A stretch of 64,000 nt of DNA from Streptomyces sp. NBC_01498 (GTDB lineage: Bacteria; Actinomycetota; Actinomycetes; Streptomycetales; Streptomycetaceae): the NCBI RefSeq assembly GCF_036327775.1, contig NZ_CP109598.1, positions 2,728,001 through 2,792,000 on the forward strand, read 5' to 3'. Within the stretch, counting starts at the first letter, position 1. Each line of letters opens with the position of its first letter. The position numbers were made by a program, and so were the translations under genes. The notes below the pieces were generated by a model. It did no database searches, had not been told where the DNA came from, and worked only from the letters and a program-made list of their open reading frames with translations. This document shows, piece after piece, positions 1 through 8,992 of the stretch.

Positions 1-1279
1 GTCCGGTCGGCACAGGATCGGTCACGTCGAAGAAGTCGATGACGTCCTGAGCATCGACACGATCCAGGTTTCTGCCGGCCGCAGCCTCCAGCACCTCGTG
101 CGCCTTGCGCAGAACATCACGCGGTTTCCGCAGGGATCGGTTGAACAGGCAGCTCACGGCTTCCTCGGTGAATGGATACAGTTCGTCGCCGCATACCCGG
201 GTGACGCCCGGTTTGGTCGCCGCACGCAGGTAGGGGCGCAACAGTTGGGCAGCCTGCGCGGCATCACGCAGCGGGGGCAGCTTGACGGTGCATCCCGCGT
301 TCTGTTCGGTGAGCGCGAACGATGGCAGGTCGGCCAGCCGCCAGGGATTCTCGAGGGTGATGGCCGCCCTGGGGTGCATGGTTACGACCAGGGTGACCAT
401 GTCGGCCATGGGCATCGTTTCGACGATCAGGTCACGGAACCGTTCAACCTCCAGCTCACGCTTTGCCTTCGCCGTCCCGCTGTTCGCCAAGTCCTCCAAC
501 TGGTCGCAGAAGACGAGTACATGCTTCACTCCCGCTGCTGCGGCGAAGAGTAGAAAAGTCGCCATCTGGACAGCACCACTGCGCGAACGTGTTGTCGGGG
601 TAATACCCGTCACATACTCCTCGGCCGCTGTTGGATCACCCTCACACAGTGCGGCGATGAGCTTTTCGTCAGGCGGCCCGAGAGTGCGGCCGAGAAGAGA
701 GCGGTGTCCGGCGGACACGACGGCAGCCAGTTTCTTTACGTCGCTGATTCCGGTGTTGTCCACGATCCTTTTCCGGATCCTTCCGGCAAGTGTGGTCCCG
801 TCCTCGGCCCGAACCTTGATCGCGTTCTCCACTGCCGCAAAGAAAGCGGCCGCCAGCGTGCGTACTTGCACGGTATCAAATCCGGTCAATAGACAGCAGA
901 TCGGCACTTCGGCCGCGTCGTCCTCGTCCAGTCCGGCCGACAGATAGACCTCCTCGCCAAAATCGGCATTGATCCGAGCAGCCATGTGCTGCATGAGAAC
1001 GGACTTACCGAATCCGCGAGCGTCGGAGTCGCCGTTGACGACGCCTTCCGACCACAAGTACCCGAACTTTAATCCGCCGTAAGACATACGAAGCACGAAC
1101 TTCTCGACAACTTGCCTCAATTGCTCGGCATGTACATCCGGCTCGTACAGGAGGCCATTCTCACGTGCCTCGATTCCTCCGAAACGAGCCACTCCGGTCG
1201 CCGGGAAGGGATTGCGGCTCAGGTTCCATTCGCGCTTGATCCAGAGGACCGGCGAGACCAGATCACCGTTGTACGTCAT
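1..1279 (-). CDS. P-loop (AAA-like) ATPase, 3' end beyond the window
   Basis: The frame is open from an ATG at 1279 to the left edge, so at least 426 residues are visible and the C-terminus is missing. The N-terminal stretch contains SRNPFPATGVARFGG, a lead-in seen in ORC/TniB-like AAA ATPases. A Walker-A-like motif DARGFGKSV follows, with Lys92 in GKS; the first glycine of the usual motif is replaced. A Walker B-like strand HVLVFCDQLEDL has its aspartate near residue 259. The start codon overlaps the stop of the upstream winged-helix gene (ATGA), so the two are coupled. Two-gene units of this type occur in mobile or defence islands, but no effector is visible here. The ATPase call is from motifs; the biological role is unknown. 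Confidence 0.75.
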   Translation of the reverse strand, partial: MTYNGDLVSPVLWIKREWNLSRNPFPATGVARFGGIEARENGLLYEPDVHAEQLRQVVEKFVLRMSYGGLKFGYLWSEGVVNGDSDARGFGKSVLMQHMAARINADFGEEVYLSAGLDEDDAAEVPICCLLTGFDTVQVRTLAAAFFAAVENAIKVRAEDGTTLAGRIRKRIVDNTGISDVKKLAAVVSAGHRSLLGRTLGPPDEKLIAALCEGDPTAAEEYVTGITPTTRSRSGAVQMATFLLFAAAAGVKHVLVFCDQLEDLANSGTAKAKRELEVERFRDLIVETMPMADMVTLVVTMHPRAAITLENPWRLADLPSFALTEQNAGCTVKLPPLRDAAQAAQLLRPYLRAATKPGVTRVCGDELYPFTEEAVSCLFNRSLRKPRDVLRKAHEVLEAAAGRNLDRVDAQDVIDFFDVTDPVPTG

Positions 1280-2604
1280 GTCTTCACCCCGTCAAGGCTG
1301 TTCTCCTCATCGATCCGCATGACGTGGTAGACACGGCAGCGGCCCGAACTCGTCGGCAGGAGCAGCGGTCGCGCGGAGCTAGGAGTACGCCCGTGCGACG
1401 CCTCGTCAAGGTGAACCCTGAATCCCAAGCCCGGCATCTCGCCGCGTGCCGCTGAAGCAAGTGCCGCATCGAAGACACTGTCACTGATGCGCCGTTCCCA
1501 GCAGACCGCTGCCCTGATGCGCCACACCGGCCGGTACATCTCCTGCCCGGCGACCCCCCGCTCCGTCTTCCAGATGCGGGGCAGGGCATCCATCGCGATG
1601 CGGTGATGCTCCGGAGTGGTCGCACGTCGAAAGCCCGCTGCCGCACCCGACCCGGTCACCGTCGAGGTCGCCCACAGGCGGAGCGCGGCCGGACCGGGAG
1701 CGTAATAGCTGAAGTTGGCCAGCCCCAGGAACCGGGTCCATCTGCGAAGCAGTTCATGGCTGATGTAGTCCAGCCGACACCCGGCTGCCCCGAACACCAA
1801 ACGAACCGCGGCCTCTTCGCACAACGTCACCAAGCGACGACGGCGCTGTGCGGCGGACAGCGGCGCGACGGGGTGCGATGTCCCCATCTCACCCCGCACC
1901 CGCGCGGCCCCGTTTTGCTGCCCCGGAACGGAGCGGGAGGCGGCCCTGCCCAGCGCCTGTGACACATACGCGCGCAGCTCCGTGTCGATCACCTGCTCCG
2001 GTGCCGACCAGCCCAGCCCTCCTTCGCGAACCGCCGCCGCGACATTCATGACAAACGCGTCGAGGTAGGAATCGCCATGCCCGTGTTCCTCGTCGAGCGA
2101 TCGCTCGCTGCGCAGCAGGGGAATGGTGAGGTGATCGTCCTGACTGTCCGGGCGGGCTCCCACCAATCGCAGATATCCGTCGAACTGCGGATGAGCCTGG
2201 ATCAGAGCGCCCGCGAGGGCATTGAACCCCTCCGACTCACTGTGCTTGACAAGCTCCATCCATGCACGACCTTCCGGAGTCATGGAAAACGTGACTCCGC
2301 TGTGGGCCGCCGCTGACGTACGCGTGGACGGCAGGATATGTCGCTCGATCCAGCCCAGTCGCATCAACTCCTTCAGCACATCAACGGTGTTGTGCACGTG
2401 CTGTTGCGGGTCGGCTTCCCTGGCTTGCCACTTGGATTGGTCGTACGCCCCTGCCGTGTCCTGTTCCAGGGCGTGACGGGCCGCTCGTCTGACAATGGCG
2501 GCCCGGATCTGCTCAAAAGTCCTCCCCTCCTCCACCGCCTGGGCGGCCGTCTCCACGTAGATCAACTCCTGCAGTCGGGGAATTCCGGCACCTCCGACAC
2601 TCAT
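1276..2604 (-). CDS. Winged-helix-like protein of unknown function, coupled to the ATPase
   Basis: This 442-residue protein is not recognised. Residues about 20-110 are helical and end in MRLGWIERHI followed by a GVTFSMTPEGRAWM stretch, which looks like a winged-helix domain. The C-terminal half is basic and Arg/Ala rich with no motif I can name. The stop overlaps the ATG of the ATPase gene, so both are translated from one message. The pair could be a regulator and motor of a defence or partition system, but this is inference. The start at 2604 is the first ATG of the frame. Confidence 0.6.
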   Translation of the reverse strand: MSVGGAGIPRLQELIYVETAAQAVEEGRTFEQIRAAIVRRAARHALEQDTAGAYDQSKWQAREADPQQHVHNTVDVLKELMRLGWIERHILPSTRTSAAAHSGVTFSMTPEGRAWMELVKHSESEGFNALAGALIQAHPQFDGYLRLVGARPDSQDDHLTIPLLRSERSLDEEHGHGDSYLDAFVMNVAAAVREGGLGWSAPEQVIDTELRAYVSQALGRAASRSVPGQQNGAARVRGEMGTSHPVAPLSAAQRRRRLVTLCEEAAVRLVFGAAGCRLDYISHELLRRWTRFLGLANFSYYAPGPAALRLWATSTVTGSGAAAGFRRATTPEHHRIAMDALPRIWKTERGVAGQEMYRPVWRIRAAVCWERRISDSVFDAALASAARGEMPGLGFRVHLDEASHGRTPSSARPLLLPTSSGRCRVYHVMRIDEENSLDGVKT

Positions 2605-3024
2605 GCCGTCCCGCTCCTTCCACCGTTCCTACGCGGACTATTTCTTCCGCGCCCATCTCATATGACATGAGAGAGACGATTCCCCCTCATGGACCATGAG
2701 GGCAGCCAGAAAATCCAGAATGCCCTAGCTGTCATTTTCCGGGGCCATGCGCTGCCTCCCGTCCCTACAGTTCACCCCAATCCGCTCCCTGGAGACCACT
2801 TCAATGGAACGGATCTTCGATTTCGAACGGCGCATTCGACAGGAGGAATCGCTGGCTCGCACGCACTTCCCCGCATCCGCAAATTCGTGGCAGCCCCACA
2901 GGCCAGACGCCGTTCACCTCGGCACTTCTGTCCACAACACCACTACCCGACAAAGGAATCCGGCCCTCTCGGCCGGCCCGCCATCTTCCGGGCAAACCCG
3001 CTCCACACAGCACGAAGGAAACGA
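2605..3024. other. Divergent intergenic region, one doubtful small frame
   Basis: This stretch separates two divergent genes and should carry both promoters. A short plus-strand frame (ATG at 2804, stop at 3026-3028, 74 residues, beginning MERIFDFERRIRQEESL) ends in an ATGA overlap with the next gene. A GGAG lies about 10 bases before its ATG. Its second half is low-complexity and codon use is weak, so I do not call it a gene. Confidence 0.4.
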
Positions 3025-3786
3025 ATGACCATCACAGAAACCATGGCCGTCGCTGACGGCACCATCTTTGTGGAACTTCCGGTCGACTTCGACCGGGGGT
3101 GGAATCGACTCCCAGGCATCTGTGTCGACGGACGCCGGATCACCATCAATCCCGCGGAGTACTTCTTCCGGTTCGATTCGGACAGCTGGCTCGTCGCCGA
3201 CTGGGAGCTGGTGAAGTCGGAACTCGTCCCGGTGGAGGAGACCACCGAAAGCTCGGTCGAGCAGAAGGCGCTGGAATTCATCAAGCGCCATGCCGTCCAG
3301 ACTCGGGATGCGGCACGTGTGCTCTCAACGGCCCACGAGGTCTACAGCTACCTGTTCCGCGAGGAACACCTCACCGGCCTCGGCCTTCCCGGCATCACAG
3401 CCGATCATCTGCGGATGCTCCGCGAAGCCGCGACGCTCATGGCTCTCAACAAGGTCGAAATCGACGGACACATCTCCAACGTGGGACCGTGCTGGTTCTT
3501 TCCCGCGGCAACGTCGGTCGTCTTCGGACTGGAGGACGAAGTAGCCGCCATGCTCGACGAGGTGTACCACGGCGCCTGGTTCAACGAGCACCGCCGCATC
3601 GAGTCGATCAAAGCTCATGCCGCATTGGGCGGCCGTCTCGTTCACGGCTGCCAATCGGTGCCCGACCAGTCGGGTGGCGTCGTTGCCCCCTACGGCGCGT
3701 CGATGTCGATCTTCCGCGACGACCTGACGGCGTTCAAGAGCAGCTGGCTGGCCCAGGTTTACAGCCACCGGATCACAGCCGGCTGA
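3025..3786 (+). CDS. Conserved hypothetical protein
   Basis: The protein has 253 residues and no family I recognise. The ATG at 3025 is chosen because a GAAGGA box lies 5-6 bases upstream; the frame continues upstream without a better start. The N-terminal third is beta-rich and acidic. The middle (about 90-160) is helical, and the C-terminus has no membrane segment. It stands divergent to the ATPase operon and is followed by a strong hairpin terminator. No cysteines or catalytic motif suggest an enzyme. Confidence 0.6.
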   Translation: MTITETMAVADGTIFVELPVDFDRGWNRLPGICVDGRRITINPAEYFFRFDSDSWLVADWELVKSELVPVEETTESSVEQKALEFIKRHAVQTRDAARVLSTAHEVYSYLFREEHLTGLGLPGITADHLRMLREAATLMALNKVEIDGHISNVGPCWFFPAATSVVFGLEDEVAAMLDEVYHGAWFNEHRRIESIKAHAALGGRLVHGCQSVPDQSGGVVAPYGASMSIFRDDLTAFKSSWLAQVYSHRITAG

Positions 3787-3843
3787 TCCTCGCGCGGGAC
3801 TCAGCGGTAGTCCCGTAACCGAATTCCTGCCCCTCCAGCGCTG

Positions 3844-3880
3844 TGGGTCCGCCCGAGGAATCGCACCCCGGGCGGACCCA
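3844..3880 (+). terminator. Hairpin terminator
   Basis: A perfect 12-bp inverted repeat (TGGGTCCGCCCG and its complement) encloses a 13-base loop, about 60 bases after the preceding stop codon. There is no T-tract, as is common in Streptomyces. Confidence 0.75.
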
Positions 3881-3938
3881 TCTCCGCCTCACAGAACCCG
3901 CACCTCTTGACGACGCGTCGCCGTCCCCGGAGCCACCA

Positions 3939-4625
3939 ATGATCACGCTGACCTCTCCCTGGCAGGCTTATGCCGCCCAGACGCCCCACAAAGATGACGG
4001 CCCGCACTCTCCGCCCGCTCGCTTCGAGTGGGGAACTCACCGGTGGACAGGTCCGGGGAACGACGCGTTCGGCCGGGACCTGTGTCGCAGGACCGTACTC
4101 GAACTCGGCTGCGGAGCCGGTCACAACGCCGCGTACCTCGCTGATCAGGCGGGCGCCCATGTCACCGCCGTCGACATGATCGACCTCCAGATTCGCCGAG
4201 CCCGGAGCTACTACGAGCACATCTCGCGCCTCACCCTGTTCACCTGTGAGGCGATGCGCTTCCTCCGGTACGGAACCGACGTCTACGACGCGGTCTACTC
4301 GGTGTTCGGCGCTGTAGGTCTGATCGACCCCGCTATTCTCCTGCCCGCCATTCACGCACGTCTGAACCGCCACCGGCCGTTGGTCTTCTCCGTGCCACAC
4401 CCCGCCCGATCAGCACACAGGCGGGCCTCCGATTTGCCGCAGACCACTTTCCTCACCTTCCCTGACGGCACCCGCAGGGCATTGCCCCGCTGGGAGCTGG
4501 ACCTCTCGAAGTGGTCAACTGTGCTTGCCCGATCGGGATTTCGCCTCAGCCAAAGCTGGGAACTCCACAATCCCGCCAAGCCAGCCGTACCGACGACGCT
4601 CCTGATCAACGCCCGCAGGCTCTGA
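3939..4625 (+). CDS. Class I SAM-dependent methyltransferase
   Basis: The 228-residue protein carries motif I, VLELGCGAGHNAAYLA, near residue 60. Motif II (VTAVDMIDLQI) and a motif-IV region (YDAVYSVFGAVGLI) follow, which is the Rossmann fold of class I methyltransferases. The ATG at 3939 has GGAG 6-7 bases upstream. Starting at the earlier in-frame codon (3843) would add 32 residues that run through the terminator hairpin, so it is rejected. The substrate is unknown; the domain resembles small-molecule methylases of the UbiE/Methyltransf_25 type. It is a single gene, convergent with the graspetide cluster. Confidence 0.8.
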   Translation: MITLTSPWQAYAAQTPHKDDGPHSPPARFEWGTHRWTGPGNDAFGRDLCRRTVLELGCGAGHNAAYLADQAGAHVTAVDMIDLQIRRARSYYEHISRLTLFTCEAMRFLRYGTDVYDAVYSVFGAVGLIDPAILLPAIHARLNRHRPLVFSVPHPARSAHRRASDLPQTTFLTFPDGTRRALPRWELDLSKWSTVLARSGFRLSQSWELHNPAKPAVPTTLLINARRL

Positions 4626-4744
4626 ACCAGACGACTACCCCACAGCACCTCCTAGACTGCCCAATTATTGAGACTGCCTTGGCAGATGAGGGTTGGTTCA
4701 GCCCCGAAATGGGCCCTGTTTCATACCTCCCTCAAATCAAGTGC

Positions 4745-4771
4745 CCGTTACCCAAGCTTCTTACGTAACGG
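4745..4771. terminator. Weak bidirectional hairpin between convergent genes
   Basis: CCGTTAC and GTAACGG form a 7-bp stem with a 13-base loop, midway between the methyltransferase and the convergent tgmC. It is AT-richer than its surroundings. The rest of 4626-4905 shows no gene. Confidence 0.35.
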
Positions 4772-4905
4772 CGTCAGACGGTGATAATCAGGCTGAAGAA
4801 AAGGGTTCGACCTAGATTTTCGCAGTTAACCCTTCTGGCGGAGAATACGCGATTCGAAGTCGTGAGGGGTCGGGCCCCAATACGCCATCAGACCGGAGTA
4901 CTCGA

Positions 4906-6084
4906 TCAGCACCGCGGCAGCGCCAGACCCCGCATTCCCGGATGGCGCAGGCGCTGTCCCTCGTCGGACACGTGCAGGGTGAACGACTCCGGGCCCGGCC
5001 GGTCGGCCGTGTCGTACGCGTCCAGGACGTCTTCGACGCGTTGCCACAGGTGCAGCGGGCCGGCCTCGCGGACCTGCCAGGTGCCGTCGACGGGGGTGAG
5101 GGTGGCGGTGGAGCCGGAGACGGCGTCGATCAGGTGCACGACCTCGCCGACGGTGGTCGTCTGGGCGTCGGGCACGGCGCATTGGGCGAGGAAGCGCAGG
5201 TGGAACGCCTCTTCGGTCGGGGCGTCGATCCGTTGGGGGCCGTGCCGCGCGGGGCGGGCCGTATCGGGGAGCGACGCGGCCCAGTGGGCGGGGTTGCCGA
5301 ACGCGGGGGCCGCGTGGGTGCGGGCCGGCATGAAGGACACCGTGCCGCCCAGCAGTTGGCCCTCGGCGGTGCCGTCCCCGCGGGCCGTGAGCAGGACGCG
5401 GGCGTAGCCGTGGAGCCAGCCCGACAGGGTGAGCAGGATCTTCCCGCCCGGCCGGACCTGCGCGAGGAGGGGGCGGGGCACGGCGCGGAAGGAGCAGGCG
5501 GCGACGATCCGGTCGTACGGCGCCTGGGGCCGGTACCCGTACAGCCCGTCGGCCACCGCCAGGGTCGGGGTGTAGCCGGAGCCGTACAGCGCGTTCGCGG
5601 CCGTCTCCAGACGGCGCGGGTCCACCTCGATGCTGGTCACCCCGGCGGAACCGAGCCGTTCGCACGCGAGCGCGGTCGAGTAGCCGGTCCCGGTGCCGAT
5701 CTCCAGCACCGTGTGCCCCTCGGCGATCCCGGCGTCCGTCCACATCCGTACCACCAGGGACGGCAGCGTGGACGAGGACGTCGGCACGCCCCCGTGGCGG
5801 ACGGCGGGCCGCGCCCAGTCGGGTTCGTCGCCGTCGAACTGCGTGACGAGCGTGGTGTCGGCGTACGCGGCGGCCAGCCACCGGCCCCGGTCGAGGGCGG
5901 CGGTCACCGGCTCCCACACCGTCAGCCCGTTCCCGTCCCGTCCGGCCCCGGGCAGATAGCAGCCCGGCACGAACAGGTGCCGGGGCACGGCTTCCACGGC
6001 CCGCCGCCAGCCCGGGTCGGCGAGAACGCCCTCCCGGGCGAGGGCCTTCACCATCGTCTCCCGCAGCCGCAGGTCTTCCGTCAC
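4906..6084 (-). CDS. tgmC: PIMT-like methyltransferase of a graspetide cluster (TgmC)
   Basis: The 392-residue protein has the protein-L-isoaspartate O-methyltransferase fold. An N-terminal helix reads AVPRHLFVPGCYLP, and the SAM loop reads VLEIGTGTGYSTALACERLG. It is longer than housekeeping Pcm (about 210 residues) because of a C-terminal extension typical of peptide-associated members. The GTG start at 6084 overlaps the tgmB stop (GTGA), so the gene is coupled to the ATP-grasp ligase. In fuscimiditide-type graspetides this enzyme methylates an Asp in the cyclised peptide to give an aspartimide. That activity is inferred here from family and context. Confidence 0.85.
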   Translation of the reverse strand: MTEDLRLRETMVKALAREGVLADPGWRRAVEAVPRHLFVPGCYLPGAGRDGNGLTVWEPVTAALDRGRWLAAAYADTTLVTQFDGDEPDWARPAVRHGGVPTSSSTLPSLVVRMWTDAGIAEGHTVLEIGTGTGYSTALACERLGSAGVTSIEVDPRRLETAANALYGSGYTPTLAVADGLYGYRPQAPYDRIVAACSFRAVPRPLLAQVRPGGKILLTLSGWLHGYARVLLTARGDGTAEGQLLGGTVSFMPARTHAAPAFGNPAHWAASLPDTARPARHGPQRIDAPTEEAFHLRFLAQCAVPDAQTTTVGEVVHLIDAVSGSTATLTPVDGTWQVREAGPLHLWQRVEDVLDAYDTADRPGPESFTLHVSDEGQRLRHPGMRGLALPRC

Positions 6085-7067
6085 GGTCTGCCGCCTCCTT
6101 CGGTACGCGAACTCAGGATGTCGGCGAACGCGGCGACGATGGCCGGCGCGTCCGGGAGCCAGCCCCACTGGCCGTTCGGGTTGCACTCGATCGCCGTCCA
6201 GTGCGCCGGGTCGCTGCCGTCACCGGTCAGGGCGAAGTCGAAACAGCCGAAGACCAGTCCGAACGATGCCAGGTAGCTGTGCAGAGCGGCCTCGATCGAG
6301 GGCGGGACGGTGACCGGGGCTTGGATCAGTTCATCCCAGTCGCCCCTGCGCCAGTCCAGGACGCCGTCCGGGGCGGTGACCCGGTGGGCGAACACCCGGC
6401 GGCCGACGACGGTCACCCGCGCGTCACCCGTTTTGGGGACTTCCGCCTGGAAGAGGTGCGCGGTCACCGTGAGCGCGTCATCGAACGATTCCGGATCGAC
6501 GCGCTGAGCCCAGATCGCCCCGGTGTGCCCGTCCTCGCCGCCGGGCAGGCCACGGAACGTCTTGCAGATGACGTGCTCGTGGTCGACTGCGAACGCCCGC
6601 GCCGCCTCGATGTCGTTGGTGACGAGGGTCGGCGGGATCGCCAGGCCCAGCTCGGCGAAGCGCCGGAGCTGAGCGGGCTTGAAGTCCGCGCGGGCGACCG
6701 CCGAAGGGTGGTTGACGTAGATCGCACCGCGCAGATGGTTCAGGACACCGCCGAGCCCGTGCCGGGCCTCCGCCGTCGCGAACTCCCGCTGCTGCCAGGG
6801 CAGGTGCGTGAACGGGACGGCGTACGGGGTGGGGCGGCGGTGGTAGACCGCCGTCACCTCGTCCAGTTCCACCTCACGGCTCGTCGTACGCAGTCGGCCG
6901 CCCCACGCCGGGCCGCCCGCGCCAATGCGGAATCCGAAGGTCAGGGCGGGCCCGATGTCGGCGGGATCGAGGCGCGCGACGGGCGCGCCACGCTCGTTCA
7001 GCGCGGCGACGACCCAGTCCGCCGTGACGTCCTCCAGCGCGGTGACGACCAGGACGGTCGGAGCCAT
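6081..7067 (-). CDS. tgmB: ATP-grasp graspetide ligase (TgmB)
   Basis: The 328-residue protein matches the MvdD/TgmB family. It has an N-terminal pre-ATP-grasp domain, a central ATP-binding part (about 135-230, with HVICKTFRGLP), and the family C-terminal signature WTAIECNPNGQWGWLPD, which supplies Mg-ATP ligands. Family members phosphorylate Asp/Glu side chains of a precursor peptide and join them to Thr/Ser or Lys side chains as omega-ester or amide links. The gene starts 3 bases after the precursor stop and overlaps tgmC, giving a tight tgmA-tgmB-tgmC operon. Confidence 0.9.
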   Translation of the reverse strand: MAPTVLVVTALEDVTADWVVAALNERGAPVARLDPADIGPALTFGFRIGAGGPAWGGRLRTTSREVELDEVTAVYHRRPTPYAVPFTHLPWQQREFATAEARHGLGGVLNHLRGAIYVNHPSAVARADFKPAQLRRFAELGLAIPPTLVTNDIEAARAFAVDHEHVICKTFRGLPGGEDGHTGAIWAQRVDPESFDDALTVTAHLFQAEVPKTGDARVTVVGRRVFAHRVTAPDGVLDWRRGDWDELIQAPVTVPPSIEAALHSYLASFGLVFGCFDFALTGDGSDPAHWTAIECNPNGQWGWLPDAPAIVAAFADILSSRTEGGGRP

Positions 7068-7070
7068 CGG

Positions 7071-7337
7071 TCAGTCCGACTGGTAGTCGGTGGTGTGGTC
7101 GTCCTGTGTCTGCGACTGCGGACCCTGCCCGTCGCCGCCGCCGGACATCGACACGGTGCCGGTCGTCCTGGACGTGCCGTGCTTGCCCATCTCGATCACC
7201 TGCCCGGCGGTGTCGGTGTAGCGGGCCGTCTGTGTGACCGGATCGAGCGTCACCGTCGCGTACGACGGCAGGCCGACCGGAAGCCGGTCGGTGATCAGCC
7301 GCATCGCCCACGGAGCCTGGAGTGCGTGCGTCGCCAT
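7071..7337 (-). CDS. tgmA: Graspetide precursor peptide (TgmA)
   Basis: The 88-residue peptide begins MATHALQAPWAMRLITDRLP, the PW-x-R leader element of putative ATP-grasp target RiPPs. Its C-terminus is a hydrophilic Thr/Asp/Gln-rich segment (TQDDHTTDYQSD preceded by a Gly-rich linker), which supplies Thr nucleophiles and Asp acceptors. The ATG at 7337 has GAGGGGA 6 bases upstream. Starts further up (7394, or 7370 in frame) are possible but have poorer spacing. It lies directly before tgmB. Which Thr and Asp are joined cannot be read from sequence. Confidence 0.85.
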   Translation of the reverse strand: MATHALQAPWAMRLITDRLPVGLPSYATVTLDPVTQTARYTDTAGQVIEMGKHGTSRTTGTVSMSGGGDGQGPQSQTQDDHTTDYQSD

Positions 7338-7459
7338 GCGTTGTCCCCTCGATGTGTCGGTGACGCTCATGTCCTGTCCGGGCCCCGGCCCCACGCACGG
7401 GATCGGTGGCCCGGATCCCGATTACAAGGCAACCCGCCTCCCCCGCACCACCGTTCCGG

Positions 7460-7479
7460 TGTCATCCCCCTGTCATCCC
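7460..7479. promoter_or_regulatory. Direct repeat in the tgmA / regulator intergenic region
   Basis: TGTCATCCC occurs twice, 11 bases start to start, between the divergent tgmA and XRE genes. One-helix-turn spacing fits a regulator binding site, but no operator is proven. Confidence 0.35.
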
Positions 7480-7528
7480 GGTCCCCCGATCGGCCGCCGG
7501 GGCGGGCGGCCCCTGCTTTCATAAGAGC

Positions 7529-8863
7529 GTGGACGACCTCATCCGGCACCCTCTCGCGTACGCGCGGCAGCTGCGCGGCTGGTCCCAGAGCGAGCTCGCC
7601 CGGCAGATGAGAGACGCCGCCCGGCGGCGGGGGCTGCGGGCCGGGACGTCGAGGCAGCGGGTGTCCGTGTGGGAGAGGCGGGTCGTGCCGGACGCGTTCT
7701 CGCAGGCGCTGCTGGGTGATGTCTTCGACGTGCCCCGGGAACAGATCACCGCTCTGGGCTGGCCCCACTGGTTACCCGGTCACGAGATTCCCGTCGCCCT
7801 CGGGGCCGGGCTCGCCGTCGTCGTTCTGAGAAAGGCCCTGCTGATGGGTGTCGACCGCCGTACCTTTCTGGCCCTCGCTCCGGCCGCCGTCGGGTCCCTC
7901 GCCCTCCAGTGGGCCACGGTCGAACCGGCATGGGCGGCCGGCGCCACCGGTGGACGCGCGGTGGACCCCGCGTTCGTCGACCGGCTGGAGGAATCGGCCC
8001 GAGCCCTCACCGGTATGCCGACCGCGCTCCGGCAGCACGCCGGCCCGCTCCTGGACGGGCATCTGGAGACCGTCGTCGGCCTGCTGGAGCGCGGCGGCCA
8101 CCCCCGCGCCCTCGGTGTCCGTCTGCACACCCTGGCCTCCGCCCTCGCCCAGACCGTCGCCTGGCACCGGTTCGACCACGAGCGGCACGCCGCCGCCCAT
8201 CGCCACTGGCACGCGGCCGTGCACTCCGCCCACGAGGCCGGGAACACCGACCTGGGCGCCGGGGCCCTCGCCGACCTCGCGTATCAGAGCATCTGGCTCG
8301 GCCGGCCCCGTGCCGCCGTCGACTGCCTCGGCCACGCGCTCTCACGCACCGTCAGCCCCACGGCCCGTTCGCTGCTTCTCCTGCGCAAGGCGCGCGCACA
8401 CGCGATGCTCGGCGAGGCCCGCGACTGCTACCGCGCGCTCGCCCGCTCCGAGAAGCTTCTCCACTCGACGGCCGAGCCCGCGCCCGGGTGGTGTGCGTGG
8501 ATGAGCCACGCCGACCTCGCCGTGGACACCGGCAGATGCCTGATCGACCTCGGCCGGCCACGCCGCGCGCACGACCACATCACCGAGGGCGTCGGGCTAC
8601 TTCCCGATACCCGGGACAAGACGAAGGCGGTCTTCCTCGCGTACGAGGCCGAGAGCCTGCTGGCCCGGGGCGAGGTGCAGCAGGCCGCGGACCTGGCACG
8701 CCGTTCACTCGGCCTCGCCACCCGTATCGGCGCGTCGCGCTGTGTGCGGCAGATCCGCGACCTGTCCGGGACGTTCGCCGCGTACGGCTCCGAGGACGGC
8801 GTCGGGCTCCTCCGGCACGAAGTCCTCCAACTCTTCCCGCAGGACATCGCCATGGCGACCTGA
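7529..8863 (+). CDS. XRE-family regulator with TPR-like domain
   Basis: The 444-residue protein starts with a helix-turn-helix (residues about 8-60, RQLRGWSQSELARQM) and ends in a long helical TPR-like region. Between them is DRRTFLALAPAAVGSLAL, which looks like a Tat/signal segment but is common in cytoplasmic Streptomyces regulators of this type. The GTG at 7529 is the first start that leaves the HTH intact; its ribosome site (AAGAG) is weak. It is divergent from tgmA and may control the graspetide operon, which is inference from position. Confidence 0.8.
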   Translation: MDDLIRHPLAYARQLRGWSQSELARQMRDAARRRGLRAGTSRQRVSVWERRVVPDAFSQALLGDVFDVPREQITALGWPHWLPGHEIPVALGAGLAVVVLRKALLMGVDRRTFLALAPAAVGSLALQWATVEPAWAAGATGGRAVDPAFVDRLEESARALTGMPTALRQHAGPLLDGHLETVVGLLERGGHPRALGVRLHTLASALAQTVAWHRFDHERHAAAHRHWHAAVHSAHEAGNTDLGAGALADLAYQSIWLGRPRAAVDCLGHALSRTVSPTARSLLLLRKARAHAMLGEARDCYRALARSEKLLHSTAEPAPGWCAWMSHADLAVDTGRCLIDLGRPRRAHDHITEGVGLLPDTRDKTKAVFLAYEAESLLARGEVQQAADLARRSLGLATRIGASRCVRQIRDLSGTFAAYGSEDGVGLLRHEVLQLFPQDIAMAT

Positions 8864-8992
8864 CTCCTGGCAGGTCACCGTGGCCGGCTGGCTCCCGGCA
8901 CCGGGCGCGCCCGCGACGCACCTCCCCCGACCCGACTCCCGGCGACGCGCCTCCGGTCCCTCACTTCCCCGCGCCGCATCGCTTCCCGTCCC

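Noticed and set aside
2804..3028. 74-codon frame ending in ATGA at the next start
   Set aside because: Second half is low-complexity and codon use is weak; the overlap may be chance.
7529..8863. Reading the regulator as an exported Tat protein because of its RR-TFLALAPAA segment
   Set aside because: The segment follows an intact N-terminal HTH, and this motif is common in cytoplasmic Streptomyces regulators.
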